Source of the DNA: Cubamyces lactineus | Taxonomy: Eukaryota > Basidiomycota > Agaricomycetes > Polyporales > Polyporaceae | Reading direction: 5' to 3' | DNA length: 64,000 bases | NCBI GenBank assembly: GCA_022376465.1 | Contig: JACDTU010000001.1 | Coordinates: forward strand, 124,001-188,000 | Shown here: positions 22,235 through 33,349 of the stretch, piece after piece | Numbering within the stretch: the stretch's first letter is position 1 | How the letters are laid out: the number at the start of each line of letters is the position of its first letter | Program-made: the position numbers and the translations under genes | The notes under the pieces: generated by a model | Told to the model about the DNA's origin: nothing | Database searches by the model: none | Seen by the model: only the letters and a program-made list of their open reading frames with translations

Positions 22235-23139
22235 TAGGTTTATGGGCTGCTAACAGACATATTTGTACAAGGCCAAGCTCGCAAACCAATGAATGTAGAC
22301 TTGAGCATGACCGGAGCTTCAGGTCGCTGCGATGGCTTCCCGGGTCCATCCCATTATGACATAGTCTCCAATGAAACGGAGTCAGGGAGAAGACTAGAGT
22401 TACCCATATCGTTCGTAGTGTTCAGTCCATGTTAGTCCTCACAAATCACAAACATCCGTACATGACCAACTGGCGGGGTGCGGCCGGCGTAGCCGTCCCA
22501 ACACATATATATTGTGTGGTATACGAGGTCCAAATCTAGTGCATCGTGATTGAAAGATACAGCGGTGGTATAGGTCCGAGTCACAGACAGAGTCCTTGTC
22601 GAACACGGGAGGGGGGGAGGGAGAGCGTTATACGGTGCCCTCCACTGCACATGCATTCCCTGACACGCAGGCGTCCTGCAGTACATCGCATCAACATCCG
22701 ATTGCACGAGACAGAGATGCACTCACTTCATACACGTGCAGGACGCTTCCCCAGCCGCGACTCATCGTCGACTTTGCCGGCGTCCGATGTTCCTCGCGCG
22801 CGCTTGAGAGTCGCAGCCTTGTGAGGAGCCAGCATGTTGTCCTCAGGCTCTTCCATCTTCTGGCGCAGATCGTCGGTGCGTGGGAGATAGCCGGACTTTA
22901 CACCCACGCTGGGGAGCGCAGGCCGTACAAGACGGACTGTTTCCAGAGACACCAAGGTGGCGATGGACCTCAATGCTTCGCAAAACTTTTAACTTGTCGT
23001 AGATGGGGGAATAAGTCGACATGTCACCGATTTCCTTTGCACGACTGAGGTAACCCTGTTGGAGGATGGAACGCATCGCAAGCAAACCTCGGCCCAAGGG
23101 AGGAGGCAAATCTGATGAGAGAGTCTGAAGCTGTTTTTT
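22235..23139. other. Spacer, partly unresolved
   Basis: 22235-22720 shows no gene. 22728-23109 has open minus-strand frames with some coding character (for example LRQKMEEPEDNMLAPHKA, ending in a basic tail), which may be 3' exons of the DUF6534-type gene or its untranslated region; I could not join them with confidence. Confidence 0.35.
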
Positions 23140-25228
23140 TTAGAGATAGCTCGGTGGGTGAGGAAAGACATTCCACTGGCCAGGAACCGTAGTGACCATG
23201 ATCTTGCCAACCAGAATGGCCTCGTGGTCTCCGTCGAGCTTCAGATTGGAGGCGAGGAACGTGTGTACGAGTGAGCCGTTGCACAATACGCGATCGGGCT
23301 CTAGTACGCACCTGTGAGACGTACACTGCCATGAGCGAGTTCGCATACACTGTTACGTTTGTGAGTAATCATTCGACGGGCCGACGAGGAGGTAGCTGAT
23401 ACGTACGGCTTGTAGCGACAGTCATAGCCGCGGCGTATACCAAGTTGTCGGGCAAGACCAGAGCCTTCGAGTTGAAATATCAGTTTGATTCCAATGTCAA
23501 AGGCGTTGGTACTCACGAACACGAGCGCGGCCACATTAAACACGCTGGTGGACAGATACAATCAAGATCTTCACAAACAGTGATAAGAGGCGGGCGATGT
23601 ACCCAATGAGAAGGCCTTTGCCCCAGTACGGTCAGCGAAAGGCGAGGGCGGTGGCCACTGAGCATGTGCTCACCGGTGTTCATAGCATACGCGATCAAGC
23701 CATCGACGATAGAATCAGTTCTGCAGGAGTTTGCATGAAGGCGAGATATGACGTAGGTCGTGAACAACAGCGCGCACCGTCCGAAGGCAGTCCGACTGTG
23801 TTGCAAGACGTAAACAAGGACGCCGGTGAGCAGCACGTCACAGGTGACGGATGCGCCCAATGCAACAGATACCGTCCACTACGGGCCCTGTCAGTGCTTA
23901 TCTCCTGATTTCATACACCACGCGAATGCGTGAAAGGTGTTGCCCACCGTGTCTTTCCAGACTTCGTCGAAGGTTTGATGTATAAAGCTGAATTGATAGC
24001 GTTGTTCAGTGTTGTGCGAGTCTCAGCTGGAGAGCCAACTTACGCTTCGACTGTTGCCGCTGGAACGACACAGATCCATTACTTATGAGGAACCTGATTG
24101 GGAACTCGTGATTGTGCTCACTAGTGGTGAAGCCTAGAGAGAAGTCGTCAGCTGAGGACCCGGACGCCATATATTCAGGTCCGCGATGGAAACTCACCAA
24201 TCTCAATGAATGACAGGACCATCTGTCGATGCACCATGATATAAGACAGTACTTGATGATAGAAAGTCGTATACTCACGGCTATGACTACAACTAGCCTG
24301 TACTTGAAACTGACTGGATCCTGTTGTTAGCCAGGTCTGCAAGACGTGGTCTACAATTTGACGTACTGAGGTATACACGATGTGCAAAGAACCTATAGGC
24401 AACGCTCAGTTCCTGTCGTATTATTGGAAGAGCATCTGGGAGGCATTGCTCACGCTTGAAAGACGAAGATGGCTAAGCCCTATCATCGCGTCAGTCCAAG
24501 CCGGGACTTGTACAAGGCTCCGATGATCCGCTCACCGTATTGAGCGGCAATAACTGTCCGAGTAATCGCATAGTGTCAGGAGCGAGCATACACAGATAAG
24601 CTGTAGATAGGTGCAGCACTCACATTAATCGACCTGCGTCCAAGGGCCGTTCATGAGTTACGTCAAATGGCACGTCGATGGCAATAAACTGTTGCTGACC
24701 AAACGCATCGGGGAAGGCGATCCTGGTGACCGAAATTGGACACCAGGTAGAAGTAGCTGAGTAGCTGTAAACCTGACATGAGACGAGATGTCCATTCCTT
24801 AGCGCCCACTCAGTAATCGAGAAGGTACGCACCAGACATGCATGCAGAGAACGACGTGGAAGAGCTCCAGTGCCCTAATATATCTGCGTCAGGTTGAACA
24901 GAATCCGAGGACATGAAAGTTATTGACATCATGGCAGCAACCTTCATATCACAAAGGAATCAGCCATGGCACGCATTGGCAGTCGTAGATGCGAACGCGT
25001 CTTACGAAGCTCCGAATTAGTGTGCAATCCATATGATACAATCGTACATAGCGATGGACCTGGAGCGCGAACGCGCCAAAGAGTCTGTACATCCGGTTCA
25101 TCAAAGTCTAGAGTTCCCAAACGGTTCACTTACATGAGGGTCAGGTAGGTCCCCAGTTGGACTGCGCCGGAAGTAGCACCCAAAGCCGGAGCTGCCGGCC
25201 AGAGGTCCGGTGTCGCCGTGCGCTCCAT
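23140..25228 (-). CDS. DUF6534-type multi-pass membrane protein, gene 1
   Basis: Intron-rich gene of a family that is very abundant in Agaricomycetes and has about seven membrane segments; its function is not known. Start MERTATPDLWPAAPALGATS at 25228, then GAVQLGTYLTLM. Family landmarks in order: ALELFHVVLCMHVW (about 24850-24890), TEWALRNGHLV with a GHLVSCQ segment (24770-24815), a segment SVTCDVLLTGVLVYVLQHSR plus TAFGR (23760-23855), TDSIVDGLIAYAMNTG (23680-23730), and YANSLMA (about 23330-23350) at a conserved donor. The end is taken as ...HPPSYL, TAA at 23140, though further 3' exons are possible. Lies between DUF4139 copies 2 and 3 on the opposite strand. Confidence 0.6.
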
Positions 25229-26356
25229 AGTGATGAACCCGTCCGCTCAGAGGTCAGAGGGCGTCGATGTTCATCTGAGCATTCAACATATTTATAAGAC
25301 GAGCTGCACACCACACGTTCCGTCCCCCCGTCCCAAAAATCAAGGCAGAGAACACGGAGTGCTGCGGTGCAAGATAATCAGATGCGAGAAGCCATCGCCC
25401 ACATTCATTCTGGCCGAAGGAGTGGTTTCAAGTACGGACGGATGCGCCCGTGCCTGACGAAGAGGCCTCTATCTCTGCATCTGTGGGAGAAAGGGCCCAG
25501 ATTAGTTGCGGGGGTAGGGTGTGCCATAAGATGCCTACTACTAGCGGTGTGCCAGACACCCCACATTCAGCATCTCCGATACGATGTCTGTAAGGCGAGC
25601 AAGGTCTTGACTGAGGCGGTGCTGATGCCCCATACATAGGTGGCAGATGCAGGACAGCTTTGATTTCATGGTGGGAGTCCGTGGACAAGGCTGCGTGCAA
25701 CGAAGCGCCCGCACATCTCTGCCAGCTTGTTTTGGTAATGGAAAACATCGTGGCGATGCTTGGCCGTACGCGCGCTGGCTCCGCCCGGTCTACAATACTG
25801 TACGGCGACGTCCAGTACTAGTATCGGCATCAAACCGACATCAAGAAGCTTCGAGGGCGATGTACGTACAACAATGTACTATCCACGGCGCGACTCGAGG
25901 CTGCAAGGAACGGAGGCTCGCAGATGAACGCGACTAGTCTTCTAAGACTCTAACAGCAGTATCAGGAGAGGATTGTTTCCTAGATCTGGATGCGGATTGA
26001 ATGTGCCCGACCGTCTGACTCGGGGGGCTGGCCCGGAGCGTAGCCTACTAGCAGCGCTAGCGCTCGTGCTCCGAGTAGCGCCGGTGATACGATGGTGGCT
26101 GTGATGCACACAGTGAAGTGCCCCGAGCATTCACACTTTAGTTCACTTTTCCTCCTGCTACAACTCACCACTCATGTACACAGCCAACGTTGCGTGCATA
26201 CAGCTAACTAGACCATCTTTCGTGTTGCTTGAGAGGGCTGCATGTAGTCGCCGAGCTCACCAAACTGACAAGCCTGATATGCATGACTCACGAGACAAGC
26301 TCGGCTCGGCTCCCGCGTTACTATACAACAGACGCTGAAGACATTGATCGAGGCTG
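25229..26356. other. Intergenic spacer, about 1.1 kb
   Basis: Upstream region of both the DUF6534-type gene (minus) and DUF4139 gene 3 (plus). No coding frame recognised on either strand. Confidence 0.45.
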
Positions 26357-26364
26357 TATATAAG
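26357..26364 (+). promoter_or_regulatory. Putative TATA box of DUF4139 gene 3
   Basis: TATATAAG 50 nt upstream of the start codon at 26414; the best TATA match in the window. Confidence 0.6.
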
Positions 26365-26413
26365 GCAGGCAGCGAGGACCACGAACCGCAGCGCCCCTTG
26401 AACCATCTCCGCC

Positions 26414-28669
26414 ATGTTCGTGAACACCATAAGCTTGAAGGCATCGTCCGTCCCAGTCAAGTCGGCCACTATCTTTCAGTCGTCCACGGCTGAGCTGACG
26501 CGGTCGCTTGCTCTCGAGCTCAAGGTAGGCACTTTTCATGCATATCTCCCTGGCCATTTCTAACAGTTTCTCATTCTGAACCGTAGAGCGGTCGCAACAT
26601 CGTTGAGATTACTGGATTCTCTAGTAACATCGACGTAGACTCTCCCCGGTTCAGCGGCGCTCCAGACGGTATCCACGTCCTTGACGTCGTCTGCAAGCGT
26701 AGCTCCGTAATTCCTCCTGACCAGGAGGATGAGACCACTTCTGAGATACAGGAGCTCCTCGAAAAGGGCCGTGCGCTTGAAGCTGAGCGGCAGATCCGTC
26801 AGCAGGAGGCGAGCTTGCTCGACGAATCTGCACGCTTGGTCACAGGCTCCGGGAATGACAGTGGCGAGCACCATGACCGGGCAGACTACCATCAGCTGTT
26901 CAAATTCCTGGATCAGTTCACTCAGCGGAAGCTCCAGGTGCAGAGGGCGGTGCAAGCTCTAGACAAACAGATCTCAGAGCTCGAGAAGAAGCTCGTGATT
27001 GTCCGCGAGTCTCGTAAGGGGCAGGTAAACACCGTCATTACCGCGACCATCGTTGCAGCCACCGAGGGGAAGACTGATCTCAAACTGACTTACTGTGGGT
27101 CCCAGACATCGTAGCGTGCGCTGCGTGCTAATCTGTATCTTGGCAGTGGTTCACGGCGTAACTTGGCGACCTTTCTACGACCTGCACGCTACCAGTGTCG
27201 ATGGTCAACCGTCGACATCCGTGTCCATGCGCTATTGCGCGACTGTCACTCAGTGTACTGGAGAGGACTGGAACGATATGTCGTTGACCCTTAGCACGGC
27301 TAGTTCCCAGGCTCACAGGCAGCTCTCCGTTCCTTCCTTGAAACCTCTCAGGGTTGCTGTTCCGGTACGTTGGATGCCTACAACTTGCGGGTCGCGCGGA
27401 TACATTCAATGTACCTGATGTCTCATTCTTATAGAACCGGTTCAACGGCGGAGTTAGCTTCGGCAGTGGAGGTGCAAGTGCTCAGCCCGTCATCATTCAG
27501 CCCCCTGCTCCACCTGTGCAAGCCCCCGGCGTTAGTCCTTTTGGTGGTGCTCGTGCCGGTTGTGGCTTGTTTGGTCAGCCAGCGACGACGGCAGCTCCGA
27601 CACAATCCCTTTTCGGCCAATCGAACGTGAATCCAGTCGCAAGCGGTTTTGGGACATTCGGCCAGCAGCCGCAACAGGCACAACTCGCAGTTCCGCAGAC
27701 GCAGTATATCCAACAGATGCAACAGGCAGCGCCGACAGCGTCTGCTCAAGTCGACCCAGACATGCGCGAGCGGGATCGCGACCAGGTACAGCAACGCGAA
27801 CAGGTACGGGAGCGCGACGCGGAGCCCTCGCAGTGGCCGATGACCGCGACTCCCGATCGCAGCTCGCTCTCAGTCACGTACCGCGTCGAGGGCTCCGTGT
27901 CGCTGCCCAGCGACGGCAGGGAGCACAAGCTCACGATCGCGTCGCTGAGCTTCGACACGAAGTTGCAGTACATGTGCGTGCCGCGGCAGAGCCCGACGGT
28001 GTACATCGTGTCGACGGTGAAGAACACGAGCGATTACGACCTGCTCGCTGGTGTCGTGAACGTGTTCATGAATGATAGTTTCGTGACGAAGACGGCGGTA
28101 GGGGTGAGTGGTGTACTTTCTTCATCGTTGTGCATGATACTGAACAGCTCCTTTCACAGTTCATTCCCATGAACGATAGCTTTGCTTGCGTACTCGGCGT
28201 AGACACGGCGCTCAAGCTGTCTTACAACCAGACCAGCAAGACCGAGCACGAGCCGCGCCGCAACTTCGCCGAACCGCAGAAGACGACCACGCGCACCGTG
28301 CTCACGACGATCACCAACAGACACCCGTTCGACATTCCGAAGCTCATCGTCCGCGACGCTATTCCGCTCGGGAACGAGGACAGCAAGCTCACGGTCGTGT
28401 TGCGCAAGCCCGTGGGACTCGCCGAGACGAAGGAAGGACAGGAGGTCGTCGTCAAATTGGACACGACAGGAGAAGGCGATGCTAAATTGACGGCGAAGGT
28501 ACGTTGGCAAGATATGGTGGACGGAAAGGGTGGCGAGAAGGACGGGCTGTACGAGTGGGTATGCGCTATACCGGCAGGTAAGAAAGTGATCCTTGAGGCG
28601 CAGTGGGATGTCAAGGGCCCGAGCGACACGCAGTGGAACGAGGAGATTGTGCACTTCCGTGCCCCCTGA
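26414..28669 (+). CDS. DUF4140/DUF4139 ('mucoidy inhibitor A'-like) protein, copy 3, with FG-rich linker
   Basis: Most diverged of the three paralogues. Starts MFVNTISLKASSVPVKSATI at 26414, then GRNIVEITGFSSNIDVDSPR after the first intron. The coiled coil (26720-27020) includes TQRKLQVQRAVQALDKQISE. The DUF4139-type half begins HGVTWRPFYDLHATSVDGQ (27152). Instead of the polar linker of copy 2, this copy has a Gln/Gly/Phe-rich linker (about 27440-27860) with SPFGGARAG, GLFGQPATTAAP, QSLFGQ and GFGTFGQQPQQ, then an Arg/Glu/Asp-rich run (DMRERDRDQVQQREQ). The C-terminal part is conserved: KVRWQDMVDGKGGEKDG, stop at 28669. The FG motifs recall nucleoporin repeats; no nuclear-pore role is claimed. 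Confidence 0.85.
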
Positions 28670-29084
28670 CTTCAGGACGAAGTCAGAGAGTGGACGTCAA
28701 GTATCTCCTTGCTTGGTGTATATATGCGATCTTGTGTCTTGCGGTTCGGAGCGCTCATCCTGTACGAATATCTCTACCTGTACAATACGCTACGGTCATG
28801 ATCCATACCCTCAATCCATGTGCATAAGGTCATCTTGCGATCAGAGCCGCCGTCCTGACTACGGGTGTGTGCGTATCATAACCACACCTGACAGATGAAT
28901 CGCATGCCCGCGCAGCACTACACCATCATGGCTACATGCAGGCTACCCCCACTAATTACATCCGAGCCGAGAATGCTACTGTCATTTTCTCGCCGGACTT
29001 GAATAATGACTCGAAGAAATAAATCGCGTACATTGTTCAACGGCGCAACCAATCACCGAGGCCAGAGGCCCCGGGGCCTGGGAC
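28670..29084. other. Intergenic spacer
   Basis: 3' flank of DUF4139 copy 3. The last 40 nt share the block-flanking sequence with copy 1, including GGCCCCGGGGCC. Confidence 0.45.
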
Positions 29085-29104
29085 GAGGCTGACATGGAAG
29101 ACCG

Positions 29105-29550
29105 TTAGCGCCGCAATCGCATAAGAGTCGACAAGAGGTACTCATCTTCTTCGCACTCATGCGAGGGAGGGTACCAGGCCCCCTCCCCCGCTCCCACCGG
29201 CACCGACGACAGAAGGGACGTGCGAGAAGAGAGGGCGCCATCTCTCCTCCCGCCAGTACCCTCCCACCGCCCATGCCGTACCTCCCATTCTCCACCATCT
29301 CCCGGCTCGATCTTGAGTATCTGGTCTTGGTTATCGCTGGAAATGTCTATGGTCGGGCGTGAGGAGCATCAACGGTGAGTGTCGGATCTCGGGGTCTGAC
29401 AGGATTAGTAGTGTCGAACTCAACCCACCGGCTTGCAAGAATCGGTGTGCAGTGCGACGACTGCAAGGTGTAATCAGCGGGTAGCGAGGCGATGAGAGGC
29501 AAGGCTAGCTCACGATTCTTGCTGTCGTGTCCAGGCGTTCATGCTGCAAA
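29105..29550 (-). CDS. Possible small spliced gene in the duplicated block (copy 2)
   Basis: Counterpart of the frame ending at 17701. The minus-strand reading DISSDNQDQILKIEPGDGGE, RHGRWEGTGGRRDGALSS, SVPVGAGEGAWYPPSHEC and LMRLRR runs to TAA at 29105-29107. Unlike the 117-residue gene, this frame has accepted amino-acid changes between copies (T to N, R to W, K to E, SWSS to LLST). The upstream exon is unresolved. Function unknown. Confidence 0.33.
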
Positions 29551-29991
29551 GATCAAGGCGCGAGCCTCGAAAGAGAGAATACTCTACTTGGCAATGCCGG
29601 GGAGGCTGACATCATCGGGTGATCCAAGCCCTCTGCCAACCTCGCCGACGCCGATTCATTACCTGTATCCGAGTCTGTGAGTCGTCGTTCTCGGTGTCTA
29701 CGAGCGCTTGCTGGCTGCAATGATCACCTGTGCAACAGAAAGAGATGGCAGCAACACGTTCGACGCAAGATGGTCTTCGCAGACTGAACCCAGCATCGAG
29801 CGTTGGTCAAGACACCGGGTTCACCGAGGTGCATGGATCCCCCTCGCCCGAATGCCCAGCCGCAGCCGGAAGCTTTACCTCTCTCTTAGTCCGGCCAAGA
29901 GAGTCCGCCATCGGAGGTCTTCAGCTGCGCGCGCTCGAGGTATTCCCGCTCGAAGGATGGTGGAAGCTAGCTGTGAAGGAAAAGAAAACAC

Positions 29992-30345
29992 TCAAAGCGC
30001 AGCGAAGAACTTGCGGTCAACGTAGGTGTAATGGATCTGGCACACGTAGCGGGGAACGCGGATCTTCTTTGGGGGCGGGAGGAGGGTGCGGTGCACGATC
30101 TCGTCGCGCCTCTGGGCCTCCTCGAGCGGAATGAGCTGGTACTCCGCCGGCGGGCAGTGGGTGGTGAACTTGGGGATCGGGACCCATTCGGGCTCGACGT
30201 GACGGCCATCTCCGAGCCTGCGGACCTGGACACGAGGGGTCGGGGGAGGACGAGAGAAGAACTTGGACTTGGGCTTGGGAGGGGGAGAGCGAAGCGTCCT
30301 GCGCTTGGCGGGGAGGGTGGGGTTGGGAGCGGAGTGGGTGTTCAT
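29992..30345 (-). CDS. 117-residue conserved hypothetical protein (block copy 2)
   Basis: Same protein, residue for residue, as the one encoded at 18585-18938, starting MNTHSAPNPTLPAKRRTLRS at 30345. The nucleotide differences seen in the region compared (for example around 30117, 30149-30152 and 30174) are silent. Basic, proline-rich N-terminus and a C-terminal part with RVPRYVCQIHYTYVDRKFF. Function and family unknown. Both copies keep promoter and frame, so both may be expressed. Confidence 0.7.
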   Translation of the reverse strand: MNTHSAPNPTLPAKRRTLRSPPPKPKSKFFSRPPPTPRVQVRRLGDGRHVEPEWVPIPKFTTHCPPAEYQLIPLEEAQRRDEIVHRTLLPPPKKIRVPRYVCQIHYTYVDRKFFAAL

Positions 30346-30452
30346 GGTTGTGGGTATATGGGGGTATGTGAGCGATACGCGTCAAGCGAAAGCTATGTGA
30401 TGGTGATGGTACGGGGGAAAGGTAGGTGGGGAGAGTGAGCGAGGGGTGGAGA

Positions 30453-30463
30453 GATTATATAGG
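30453..30463 (-). promoter_or_regulatory. Putative TATA box of the 117-residue protein gene, copy 2
   Basis: Minus strand CCTATATAATC, about 108 nt upstream of the start codon at 30345, as in copy 1. Confidence 0.5.
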
Positions 30464-30555
30464 CGACCTTGCCATGGAGGCTGACAGTGGTCGGCATAGC
30501 CAAATCCGGGAGAGACGTCGGTATCCAGACCTGGAATGATGTAATTGTCAGCCTC

Positions 30556-30924
30556 CAAGCCGAGTATCGCTTGCTCAAGGGATCGCTAGGGGGGAAGCCA
30601 GGCTCGTAAGTCAGTACGGGGAACCGTCGGCTCAGAATTGCTCATGCTGTGCGACCATCCGCGGTAGAATCTATTACCAGAACCCCAGCCCGGCCTTTTC
30701 GACATCTTCGCCACCTAGATTCCTGGGCTTCAAGCTGCACTGCCAGTGGCTCTTGGCACGGCGGCTGCTCCTCATGATATGTGTGCTATTCGCGACCAAG
30801 AGCCCGAGGCGACAAACGGTATGCTCGACCCGCGGCCAGTTTGACGATCATCACGAATGACCCGGATAACCCGAATGACCCGAGCTTCATTCCCCGCTAT
30901 TCTGAGTACATGGGATGAAGTCGT
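30556..30924. other. Intergenic spacer
   Basis: No gene recognised; contains a short imperfect repeat of the type GATGACCCG/GAATGACCCG near 30850-30890. Confidence 0.4.
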
Positions 30925-32451
30925 TCAAGCATTCTCGTAGTACGACGGTGGCCGACTCGTCCTGGCGTACTCGGTAGCATGCATAGAGCTTGTCTCGAGG
31001 AGAGTGGATTCCGAAGTGATGTATGTACGAGAACTAGCATCGCCTTCTTCGACGGGCCAGAGCCCATCACTTTTCAACGGAGATGGAAAAGCGCGAGGCT
31101 GCGAAGAGGAGTGTGTCGAAATCGATCCAAGCACAGTCTGAGAGCGCCCTGAGTAGTCTGTGTCGAACTGGCTCCTCAGCATTGGCTCCCGGCTACCCTG
31201 CGAGATCGCATCGACGTGGTCGACGTGCGGAGGTGGCAGGAGCGAGGGAAATTGTTGACCCAACATCCCTTCACTCCGCTCATTCGCTGGTCTCGGGGCA
31301 AGGGTCGGTGTTTCGGGACTTCCTGAAGACGCCGTTGGGTAGCTACGAGAGCGTTTCCGAAGGCGGCAGTACGCCAGGGCAAGAAAGATCGCTAACGCCC
31401 CGAGAACGCCACATACTGAAGCCACCGCCACCATGACCGTATGCTTGTGATTACTTGGTGATTCGGAGTTGTCGTCAGCATTTGAAGAGCTAGATATGAT
31501 CGTGGGAGCTCCACTGATTGCTGAGTCGACCTCTGACGAACTCGAGGGCGTGGCCGAAGACAGCGTGCTGATCTGCGGCGGCGTGAACGAAGATGTAACC
31601 AGCGTGTGGGAATCTGATGGTGACATGTGCATGGTCGAAGAGGGCGAGAGGTTAGGGGCAGTATGTGATGATAGTGATAGAGGCGGCTGGAGAATCAACG
31701 ATGTGGATGTAGCTGAATGCACGGCCGGCGAAGTTATCGTGGGGGACAGTAGCGAAGAGGTGCTTGTGGAAGATGCGGGCGACGAATCGATGTTTTGGCT
31801 ATAACGTTCCCGTCAGCTCACGCTCATCGGCACAGAGAGACATGACAGACCTGTAGATGATGTAGTCCAAGAGGATTAGCGACTTGTTCCCATTAGCGTG
31901 ACCATTCACGATAATGAGTTGATGTGAGCCAGCTGACAGGCCCTCCTTGACAAAAACAGGCACGTTGTATGCATAAGTCGTATCGCCATCCGGCGGTACC
32001 ACGTATTGCCCTGCCTGTTCACCGTCGATGAAGAAAGACATGTCGGAATTGCCGTCAGGGGACACACCAGAACGTGTCACGATGCAGAAGACATAGACGG
32101 CAACACCTAGGGATTGTGAGCCCGATACCATTCAGTGTGATCCTCGAAGAGCTTACCGTTGAATGCCACCGCCGCAGTCAAAAGCTCATCGGACCCAGCC
32201 TGGGTCGTTCCGTCGTGCCAAGTTCCGTCATGCACAAGGCTAGGGTCCGGATGTGCAGTACACGCAGTGCAATTCTGCCCGACATTCCACATGGAGTCGG
32301 GCTCATAGGTGATTTGGGCACCGTTCAACGAGTCACCAAGAGTATCATCGATCGTTACGTTGACCGATGAGGCGGATACCAGCGAGCGTAGAGCCAGGCG
32401 AAGTCCACAGAAGACAAAGACCCATAGGCGAAACATCTCCAACGTGCACAT
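30925..32451 (-). CDS. Secreted-ectodomain single-pass membrane protein
   Basis: Type I surface protein. Exon 1 (from 32451, alternative ATG at 32436) has a signal peptide (MFRLWVFVFCGLRLALRS), then an ectodomain NVTIDDTLGDSLNGAQITYE with paired cysteines in NCTACTAH. Exon 2 continues with DGEQAGQYVVPPDGDTTY and HQLIIVNGHANGNKSLILLD, resembling the beta-sandwich ectodomain common in basidiomycete membrane proteins and reminiscent of galactose-binding folds. A Ser/Thr/Pro-rich stalk (about 31450-31790) precedes one membrane segment, VASVCGVLGALAIFLALAYC, a basic stop-transfer RLRKRSR and a cytosolic tail ending RPPSYYENA. That tail holds a PPxY motif, a typical WW-domain (for example HECT ubiquitin ligase) docking site. 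Ligand unknown; the cell-surface location is inferred from topology. Confidence 0.75.
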
Positions 32452-33349
32452 GGGCTGAACCTTCGGTGTCGGGAACGTCTGGCAGTGGTGTACGATGTGT
32501 GGTTATACTAGAAAGACAAAATCCTTGTATTCGTCAGTGCAGGACGTTAAGGTTGTGATATTGGCCGTCACGCTTGCGGCTCTTGATCTTCCCAATAGAA
32601 CAGAGCCTCCTGTCAAACGTCAATGAATGGCGGTAGCTATCAGCTCTTGCGGACGCCGTCGACAGATGAGTAAGAAGGCCCATACCGGCTCATAGTGAGG
32701 ACACCGGGCTGATCTAGACTCCGAGTCGAGTATGATGCTGTAAAATCTGCTGTTACGGTCGACCGTAGACCTCGAGTTTCAACGCTGTCCCCTCCAGTCC
32801 TTGCGATCATGAGGATACTTCGCCCCATACGCTCCCTCAAAGTAGCGCTCTACCGTCGTTATTAGCGGACACACTGACCTTTCTAACCAATGCACGCGTG
32901 GTCACGCTCAAGGGCAGTAGACTCGTGTCTGCTCATGTATAGCTCGGCTTCCCATTCTACAACCATGCTGTACCGACATCTTCGAATCTGTTGAACTGTC
33001 GGTCTGAAACGCTGACGGTGACGACCGTCATCCCAATGTGCGCACGGCGTCAGATGCGAAGCCGAGAGTAGAATGATGGTGTATTGCGGACTATGAGAGT
33101 TGTATCAAAGAAGCCACATAAAACGCACCCTGGATCTAGCACGACCTTGGTATACAGTATTGCAAACGTGCGGTGAATGAGGGCGACCACTCGATATTGA
33201 ACGAGATTGAGGAGAGAGACTGAAAAAGAGTGAGGCAGAGTGTGTGTGCCGCCGGCTAGCCACGTGTGCAGCAAACGCCCAGTCGTCGCTTCTGTTCCGT
33301 TTTGCGTCGCTGCTACGTTCTCGTTCTACCGTCCTGAGCTCTGTCATTC
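32452..33349. other. Intergenic spacer, about 0.9 kb
   Basis: Between divergent starts at 32451 and 33350. Only short frames without coding character; no RNA gene recognised. Confidence 0.45.

Larger units (their letters stand above)
29085..30555. repeat. Duplicated 1.47-kb block, copy 2
   Basis: Direct copy of 17681-19147, about 95% identical by eye with mostly transition differences. Left boundary GAGGCTGACA (29085-29094), right boundary TGTCAGCCTC (30546-30555). The internal inverted repeat that is perfect in copy 1 is imperfect here (30478-30490 with 30543-30555, 11 of 13). As in copy 1, it lies just downstream of a DUF4139 gene. Confidence 0.7.
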
